DNA from: Thermoplasmata archaeon | GTDB lineage: Archaea > Thermoplasmatota > Thermoplasmata > Thermoplasmatales > Thermoplasmataceae | Length of the DNA: 36,142 bases | NCBI GenBank assembly: GCA_021850545.1 | Contig: JAJZLU010000023.1 | Location: 1-36,142 of the forward strand | Direction of reading: 5' to 3' | In this document: positions 31,780 to 36,142 of the stretch, one piece after another | Numbering within the stretch: position 1 is the stretch's first letter | Layout: each line of letters starts with the position of its first letter | Translations under genes and position numbers: made by a program | Notes under the pieces: generated by a model | What the model saw: the letters and a program-made list of their open reading frames with translations, nothing else | Told to the model about the DNA's origin: nothing | Database searches by the model: none

Positions 31780-32176
31780 GTCAATCTGGCCTCTTTTTCG
31801 TTCTTTACCAGAAAGCCAACATACCCTGGTTGTCCCCACCTTTACTGGGGTGGCCTGGAGACTCAAACAAGTGTACAAAGATACGACTGACCCAATCCAT
31901 ATGAACTCCGAACTGACACAGGTTTTGGCCTCTTCTGGTTCTTACGCCTTATAAAACTATAGGCCCGTCAACGGACTTATGGTTTGCTCCAAATCCATTA
32001 AGGAAACAAAGCAATGTTAATCCGTAAAGGAAAGCATGGCACTATTCCTATTTATTCAACCCTTTGCTCGTCCCGTCTATTTTTGTGTTTTGCGGCTTAT
32101 GCGTTCAAAAACGAAAAAAATTTGAGGTTTGTACTGCAGTGGTGAAATTTTAATTACCTCATTGATCACTGAAAGG
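31780..32176. other. gene-poor interval with an orphan promoter-like element
   Basis: There is no convincing gene in about 400 nt. It holds a strong TATA-like TTATAAAACTATA at 31949-31961 with no gene at the expected distance (only a 13-codon frame at ATG 31979), a GC-rich hairpin block (CCCCA 31835-31839 pairing TGGGG 31847-31851), a 29-codon frame at 32036-32125 and, near the end, AATTTTAATTA at 32146-32156. The last element is the probable promoter of the crotonase gene. Confidence 0.3.
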
Positions 32177-32197
32177 TTGCCAATTACTCGTACGCCG

Positions 32198-32914
32198 ATG
32201 GTTTCCATAGAAGAAAGCGAAGGAGTCAACAAGATAGTCATTTCCAACGGAGTAAACAGTTGCCTGAACAATGATGGGCTCCGTGACCTGCTCATAGCCA
32301 TTACCGATGCAAGTTCCAGTGGCGATTCTCCAATTCTGCTAACTTCAGACAGCAAGCGTGCCTTCTGCATGGGATACACTTCTGATTGTAAGCGCATAAG
32401 CGACAAGATGCATCTCAGAGAGGCTTATTCGCTGGGAACCACAATCGCAAAGACCATGCTGGCTTCAAAGCGGGCAATCATAAGTGCAATAGACGGTTAT
32501 GCCCTTGGATTGGGTCTTGAACTGGCACTTTGTTCAGACATAGTAATAGCCACAGAACGTTCAAAATTTGGAATGCCTGAGGTTGCATTCGGCCTGCCAT
32601 CCCTAACGGGGATCCTTCCTGAAGTGCCTGATAGATATTCGGGCCTGGCATACTCCCTCATAAAGAAGGGGAAGATTTTTGACGCCATGGAGGCTAAGGA
32701 GGCAGGAATAGTGAAGGAATTCGTTAGCAGTGAAAACTTCCAGCGACATGCCCTTGGACATGCTAGGAACGTTGAATCTAGGCTCTTCAGAATAATCAAA
32801 AACGGATACCAGGGTTCACAGAACCGCTATATCCTTGATGACCTGTTTTTCAAAATATACGATCCTACCTGCTTGACCATGATGCAACTAGAAAGGTTCA
32901 GAAACAGTATTTGA
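32198..32914 (+). CDS. enoyl-CoA hydratase/isomerase (crotonase) family protein
   Basis: 238 residues from ATG 32198. A TTG at 32177, 21-31 nt after AATTTTAATTA, would give a leaderless form of 245 residues. Crotonase landmarks: first oxyanion loop SKRAFCMGYTSD, second oxyanion loop with AIDGYALGLGLELALCSDIV, and KFGMPEVAFGLPSLTGI including one acidic residue at the first catalytic position (PEV). The second catalytic glutamate of true hydratases, in the following helix (usually xxExxLTG), appears replaced (LAYSLIKKGKIF), so another reaction of the superfamily is possible. The C-terminal trimerisation part is short. The 3' end overlaps tatC by 27 nt, tail to tail. Confidence 0.82.
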   Translation: MVSIEESEGVNKIVISNGVNSCLNNDGLRDLLIAITDASSSGDSPILLTSDSKRAFCMGYTSDCKRISDKMHLREAYSLGTTIAKTMLASKRAIISAIDGYALGLGLELALCSDIVIATERSKFGMPEVAFGLPSLTGILPEVPDRYSGLAYSLIKKGKIFDAMEAKEAGIVKEFVSSENFQRHALGHARNVESRLFRIIKNGYQGSQNRYILDDLFFKIYDPTCLTMMQLERFRNSI

Positions 32915-33715
32915 ATCCTTGGCGCCAAACTTCCTTTCATACCTTCTGGTGAAGTATATGCCTGAGAAGTAAAGGCCAATCATTGGAAGCGCCATCAGCA
33001 CCTCAGTAAACCCTGTAACGCCGGGTGAAAAAATAAGGCCAAAAAAGAGCGAGCCGATTACCGCATACCTCCAGTTCTTTGCCCATGTCTCCGCCATTAC
33101 GATTCCGGCCCTTGTAAGGCCATACATGAATACCGGGACCTCAAAGGAAAAACCGAAGCTTATGATGTAGATTATCAGGAAAGATATGAAACTCATGAGG
33201 CTCATGGTGGTCTGGGAACCAACCCCCACGTCAAAATTGTTGAATATCCTGAACAGCGTGGGTGCGATCCAGAGCAGCCCCATTAATGAGCCAGCAAGGA
33301 AAAGTAGGCTTGCCGGAACAAGTATCGTCCTGAGCAGGAGTTTTTCACTCTTGTTCAGCGCCGGGCCGAGGAACATGCTGATCTCATACACTATCACCGG
33401 CATGGACAGAATCAGGGAAATAAACATGGATACATAAGCGTCTGCAGTTAGGCCATCAGCAGGCTTCACTATGATGAGCTTTGTATCAGGCAGAAGAACC
33501 CATTTCTCTATTGCCTGGAGGAGTTGTGCTGATATATTGTGGTAGATGTCTGGATAAACGAAAGGAAATGTCCTTCCGAAAAAGGTTACGTCACGGATGC
33601 TGAAAAAAAGCAGGAATGCGAAAAAAAGCAGAAATACGGCTAGAATTCGCACTACCCTGTGCCGTAGCTCGTCAAGATTCCGAAATACTATCGGAATAAT
33701 GTCGTCCTGGTTCAT
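32888..33715 (-). CDS. tatC: Sec-independent protein translocase TatC
   Basis: 275 residues, six membrane helices. The N-terminal cytoplasmic LDELRHRVVRIL matches the family E-L-R-x-R motif that contacts the twin-arginine signal. IISFGFSFEVPVFMYGL carries the conserved glutamate of helix four, and LFFGLIFSPGVTGFTEVLMALP is the late conserved stretch. It exports folded cofactor proteins. The first extracytoplasmic loop is longer than usual. The start overlaps the tatA stop by 4 nt, forming a tatA-tatC operon. Confidence 0.93.
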   Translation of the reverse strand: MNQDDIIPIVFRNLDELRHRVVRILAVFLLFFAFLLFFSIRDVTFFGRTFPFVYPDIYHNISAQLLQAIEKWVLLPDTKLIIVKPADGLTADAYVSMFISLILSMPVIVYEISMFLGPALNKSEKLLLRTILVPASLLFLAGSLMGLLWIAPTLFRIFNNFDVGVGSQTTMSLMSFISFLIIYIISFGFSFEVPVFMYGLTRAGIVMAETWAKNWRYAVIGSLFFGLIFSPGVTGFTEVLMALPMIGLYFSGIYFTRRYERKFGAKDSNTVSEPF

Positions 33716-34017
33716 TTGCCACTGGTTTTCAGTACGTCCGATATTTCCTGGCTCAACTGCTCATCTGTCTTGTTTGCAGGGTCTATTCCCAGGTTCTTTG
33801 CAGCTTCAGCGTAATTAACCTTTGTGCGCTCAGAAGGTGCTTCCGGGGTTGAGTACATGGCTTTCTTGAGCTCTGTCTCAAGCTCAACCTGGCCCCTTTT
33901 GAACTCCCCAGTGGCTCTTCCCAGATTCCTTGCGAAATCAGGGATCTTTTTCGCACCACCGAATAAGACCAGTGCAACAACCAATATGATGATCCAGCCA
34001 CCGATGTTGTCCCACAT
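33712..34017 (-). CDS. tatA: Sec-independent protein translocase TatA
   Basis: 101 residues. A short N-terminal membrane helix (IGGWIIILVVALVLFG) is followed by the hinge GGAKKIPDFARNLGRATGEFKRG, the TatA/E signature, and an acidic amphipathic tail with coiled-coil character. The tail (about 60 residues beyond the amphipathic helix) is longer than in minimal TatA. With only TatC beside it, it is a two-component minimal Tat system. A TATA-like TATTTATTTAAT (34036-34047 on the plus strand) lies about 20-30 nt before the start. Confidence 0.92.
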   Translation of the reverse strand: MWDNIGGWIIILVVALVLFGGAKKIPDFARNLGRATGEFKRGQVELETELKKAMYSTPEAPSERTKVNYAEAAKNLGIDPANKTDEQLSQEISDVLKTSGK

Positions 34018-34035
34018 AAGCTATGTATATTGGCT

Positions 34036-34047
34036 ATTTATTTAATC
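34036..34047 (-). promoter_or_regulatory. TATA box of tatAC
   Basis: Read on the minus strand, ATTAAATAAATA lies 19-30 nt before ATG at 34017, with no Shine-Dalgarno. A leaderless tatA message is expected. Confidence 0.5.
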
Positions 34048-34110
34048 TTTTAGAGTATCTGCAGGCCATTGGAAAATGCGGCATCTGCAAATCTCACTAA
34101 TATCTTAGGG

Positions 34111-34575
34111 TTATCTGATCATGCCTCCATAATAGACAAGGCGATAAACTTCACTTTCATTTAGCAGGATCAATTCTTCTCCGGTGAATTTTTCAATAGA
34201 GCCTTCATAATTGTTCTCGTAAGTAAATTCTCCTTCCCTGAAAATCCTTGGGCCTCTGGCTGGAAAATCCAGAGATAGGCTCCGGAGAGCCCTCTTCAAA
34301 AAGGAATATATTTCCCTAGAATCCAATGGCGATGTGGTTCCTCCGCTGTACACCATTGTCCAGATGGGTGTTTGCCCTTCGTACACGACCTCTATGCCGG
34401 AGAACTGTTCAGAACCGAAATAGATGTCCCTGTAGAGATATCTGCCCTTTGAATACTGAAGTTGCCTTGAAGATTCCAGAGATGGCTCAGAAACAGTTTC
34501 AGGTGATTCAGAGGCGTACGTCTTCTTCTTTGCTTCAATAAGAAACTCCACGAATGGCCGTGAGATATGAGGCAT
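34111..34575 (-). CDS. DUF5680-like protein
   Basis: 154 residues. The start FVEFLIEAKKKTYASES, the middle LQYSKGRYLYRDIYFGSEQFSGIEVVY and PIWTMVYSGG, and the end RGPRIFREGEFTYENNYEG plus YRLVYYGG match my recollection of DUF5680, a small alpha-beta domain sometimes fused to helix-turn-helix regulators in bacteria. Here it is a stand-alone protein with no DNA-binding part. Function unknown. It has no cysteine and no membrane helix. Start ATG 34575. Confidence 0.65.
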   Translation of the reverse strand: MPHISRPFVEFLIEAKKKTYASESPETVSEPSLESSRQLQYSKGRYLYRDIYFGSEQFSGIEVVYEGQTPIWTMVYSGGTTSPLDSREIYSFLKRALRSLSLDFPARGPRIFREGEFTYENNYEGSIEKFTGEELILLNESEVYRLVYYGGMIR

Positions 34576-34624
34576 TATGGTTCATAGGTACGGTGTAGTT
34601 TAAGATGACTGTACAAATTGGAAA

Positions 34625-34945
34625 TTATGGCAGGTCTAGGTCCACGGTGTAGCCTATCTGCCTGAATTTCTCCCCTGCCCTGATAAGCCCTTCCTTTGTT
34701 TCAGGCTCTACTAAACTGAAGGAAAAGGACACCATCTTCTTAGTGCTGTTGAGAACAACAAAACCGATTGTCTTGTCAGTGGGAAGAACTTCATCTGTCC
34801 TTGAAAAATTTTCAATGAATTCCGGCAATCCTTCCTCAACATACTCTGAGTTAAGGAGATCAGCCAGGGAATCCAGCGAGGGAAGAAGTTTGGAGAGTTC
34901 AACACAAATTACCGAGGGGTGGATTGACCCCACGGAAAGATTGTA
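34625..34945 (-). CDS. uncharacterised small soluble protein
   Basis: 106 residues from ATG at 34945, 23 nt after the peroxiredoxin stop. An ATG at 34996 would add 17 residues overlapping that gene and looks like read-through of its tail. An alpha-beta pattern is seen: HPSVICVELSKLLPSLDSLADLL, then DKTIGFVVLNSTKKMVSFSFSLVEP and TKEGLIRAGEKFRQIGY. No known family is recognised. Orientation and spacing suggest co-transcription with the peroxiredoxin. Confidence 0.6.
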   Translation of the reverse strand, partial: YNLSVGSIHPSVICVELSKLLPSLDSLADLLNSEYVEEGLPEFIENFSRTDEVLPTDKTIGFVVLNSTKKMVSFSFSLVEPETKEGLIRAGEKFRQIGYTVDLDLP

Positions 34946-34968
34946 CATTGCGCAGTTAGTCAAGGCAA

Positions 34969-35583
34969 TCAGGCTTTGACTCTCTTGAGGTACCATCTCT
35001 CTGCGCCAGCTTCCTTTTCCCTCTCAAGCGCTCCCTTGAAGGTATTCGGCGCTGATGCAATTCCCTCAGTTCCCGGTTCCCAGTTTGCGGGTGTTGCGAG
35101 CTTCTTGTCCCAGTTAAACTGGAATGCTTTGATGACCCTGATGATTTCCCTCATGTTCCTTCCAACTTCTGCAGGATAGTATACCATCCATCTGATTGTC
35201 TGGTTTGGGTCTATAAGGAAGACGCCCCTTACAGTCGTGCCCACTTTCTCATCCATGAGGTTATACTCTCTGGCTACTTCCTTTTCCAGGTCAGCGAGCA
35301 CGGGGAACGGAACCTCAACACCATACTTTTCCTTGATATCCTTGAGCCATGCAATATGGCTGTATATGCTGTCTACGCTGAGGCCGATGAGCTCTACGCC
35401 CAGTTTCTTGAATTCATCGAAGTTTTCTGTAAAGGCCATAAACTCAGTAGTGCACACTGGAGTAAAGTCCGCAGGGTGCGAGAATAGCAGAACCCACTTT
35501 CCCTTGTAGTCGGAAAATGTTATGGGTCCCTGTGTCGAGTTTATGGTAAAGTCCGGCGCTTTTTGTCCTAGATGTACTGGCAT
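34969..35583 (-). CDS. peroxiredoxin, one-Cys (Prx6-like)
   Basis: 204 residues. Thioredoxin-fold peroxiredoxin with the peroxidatic cysteine C44 in HPADFTPVCTTEF and the catalytic Thr and Arg partners (PADFTPVCTTE; TTVRGVFLID). C-terminal PANWEPGTEGIASAP is the extended Prx6/archaeal tail. C44 is the only cysteine, so recycling cannot use an internal resolving thiol, in contrast to archaeal Prx with two further C-terminal cysteines. It reduces H2O2 and alkyl hydroperoxides. AAGGTGAA precedes ATG 35583. Confidence 0.93.
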   Translation of the reverse strand: MPVHLGQKAPDFTINSTQGPITFSDYKGKWVLLFSHPADFTPVCTTEFMAFTENFDEFKKLGVELIGLSVDSIYSHIAWLKDIKEKYGVEVPFPVLADLEKEVAREYNLMDEKVGTTVRGVFLIDPNQTIRWMVYYPAEVGRNMREIIRVIKAFQFNWDKKLATPANWEPGTEGIASAPNTFKGALEREKEAGAERWYLKRVKA

Positions 35584-35652
35584 TTTTTATTTCACCTTAT
35601 TACACGATCTGGAATTCCTATATTAACAGTGAAGATAGGTGCAAAAATGGCT

Positions 35653-36142
35653 TTATTCTATATTATTCTTACATAGGTATTCAGCGAAATAGGTAATCAC
35701 CATGTCAGCGCCTGCCCTGAAGATGGAGGTGATACTTTCCTCTATTGCTCCGGGCGCAAGGTAGCCGTTGTCCACAGCCATCCTGATCATGGTGTATTCT
35801 CCGCTGACACTGTATGCTGCAATGGGGGCATCGAAAGATTCCCTTGCCCTGCTAATGATGTCAAGATAGGGCAAAGCCGGTTTCACCATTATGATGTCTG
35901 CGCCCTCATTGAGATCCTGTTCAATTTCCATCATCGCTTCCCTAGAATTCCTTGGGTCCATCTGGTAGGACCTCCTGTCTCCAAAAGAGGGAGTAGAATC
36001 GGCTGCATTCCTGAACGGCCCGTACATTGTTGAAGCGTACTTTGCGCTGTAAGCCATAATTGGGACATTGTGGTAGCCGGAACGGTCTAAGGATTGCCTT
36101 ATAAAACCAACCTGCCCATCCATCATGCCGCTGGGGGCGACA
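35653..36142 (-). CDS. hemB: delta-aminolevulinic acid dehydratase HemB, C-terminal part
   Basis: The frame is open to the window edge, so the N-terminal half is missing. Landmarks of porphobilinogen synthase: the ...[16 protein letters not shown] segment, Schiff-base lysine regions [15 protein letters not shown] and [12 protein letters not shown], and the conserved end [12 protein letters not shown]. It condenses two aminolevulinates in tetrapyrrole (heme/siroheme/cobalamin) synthesis. The C-terminus ends CKNNIE before the stop at 35653. The gene starts beyond 36142. Confidence 0.92.
   Translation of the reverse strand, partial: VAPSGMMDGQVGFIRQSLDRSGYHNVPIMAYSAKYASTMYGPFRNAADSTPSFGDRRSYQMDPRNSREAMMEIEQDLNEGADIIMVKPALPYLDIISRARESFDAPIAAYSVSGEYTMIRMAVDNGYLAPGAIEESITSIFRAGADMVITYFAEYLCKNNIE

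Noticed and set aside
31835-31851. GC-rich hairpin CCCCA/TGGGG near the start of the four-helix membrane protein
   Set aside because: A 5-bp stem without a T tract or partner elements; not distinguishable from chance.
32036-32125. 29-codon ORF with AAAGGAAAG upstream of its ATG
   Set aside because: Too short and low in complexity to support as a gene; mentioned under the gene-poor interval.
1-36142. CRISPR arrays, insertion sequences, prophage, attachment sites, replication origin repeats, rRNA genes
   Set aside because: Scanned by eye on both strands: no regularly spaced direct repeats, transposase or integrase motifs, or rRNA-like blocks were seen. Absence is limited to what reading by eye can detect.

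Overview
The window looks like a chromosomal segment of an acidophilic, heterotrophic euryarchaeon of the order Thermoplasmatales (or a close uncultured 'plasma'-type relative). Evidence from the sequence: archaeal information genes (Alba, eukaryote-type primase small subunit PriS, GatD/GatE amidotransferase), TATA boxes 22-30 nt upstream of many start codons (leaderless transcripts), arginine coded mostly by AGG/AGA, a large secreted S53 (acid-active sedolisin family) protease, a rusticyanin-like blue copper protein, and an archaeal-type complex I without NuoEFG. Species-level identity cannot be read from the sequence alone. No tRNA, rRNA, CRISPR array, insertion sequence or prophage was found. 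This is mostly core-genome sequence.

Layout. 1-1310: the 3' end of a winged-helix regulator, then a two-gene unit of a SHOCT membrane protein and a membrane-anchored cupredoxin, with a perfect palindrome between regulator and unit. 1371-2554: a possible 36-aa ORF, a small conserved archaeal protein, an Lrp/AsnC-like regulator and Alba. 2686-5589: geranylgeranyl/farnesyl diphosphate synthase (archaeal lipid synthesis), a convergent zinc-ribbon protein, and an ALDH7-type aldehyde dehydrogenase with an inverted repeat over its promoter. 5670-8448: a methionine-synthesis operon of a methylenetetrahydrofolate reductase-like protein and a cobalamin-independent methionine synthase split into two polypeptides. 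8442-11846 (minus): the giant S53 protease. It diverges from DNA primase PriS (11898-13058) across a 51-bp gap with one shared AT-rich promoter element. 13140-14142: rubrerythrin plus DUF3501 (peroxide/metal stress pair). 14143-14819: a degenerate region with one doubtful ORF and a terminator-like hairpin.

14820-19883: acyl-CoA dehydrogenase, a DUF72 protein that apparently begins at a non-canonical ATT codon, and gatD-gatE, which make Gln-tRNA(Gln). 19984-30143: a thirteen-to-fourteen-gene complex I operon in the order nuoA-B-C-D-H-I-J(N)-J(C)-K-L-M-N, followed by two tightly coupled unknown genes. The second unknown carries a Cys/His cluster. NuoJ is encoded in two pieces, and the NADH-input module NuoEFG is absent, so the electron donor is not NADH through the usual module. 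30294-32914: a SAM methyltransferase, small unassigned ORFs, a four-helix membrane protein and a crotonase-family protein. 32888-34017 (minus): tatA-tatC, the twin-arginine exporter. 34111-36142 (minus): a DUF5680-like protein, an unknown small protein, a one-Cys peroxiredoxin, and the 3' part of hemB.

The genes describe an aerobic heterotroph: acyl-CoA oxidation feeds electrons into a reduced complex I, while a cupredoxin, Tat export and peroxide defence (rubrerythrin, peroxiredoxin) fit oxygen respiration at low pH. The most original leads are the two genes at the end of the complex I operon, the split methionine synthase next to an MTHFR, the ATT-start DUF72 gene, and three candidate operator/promoter structures.
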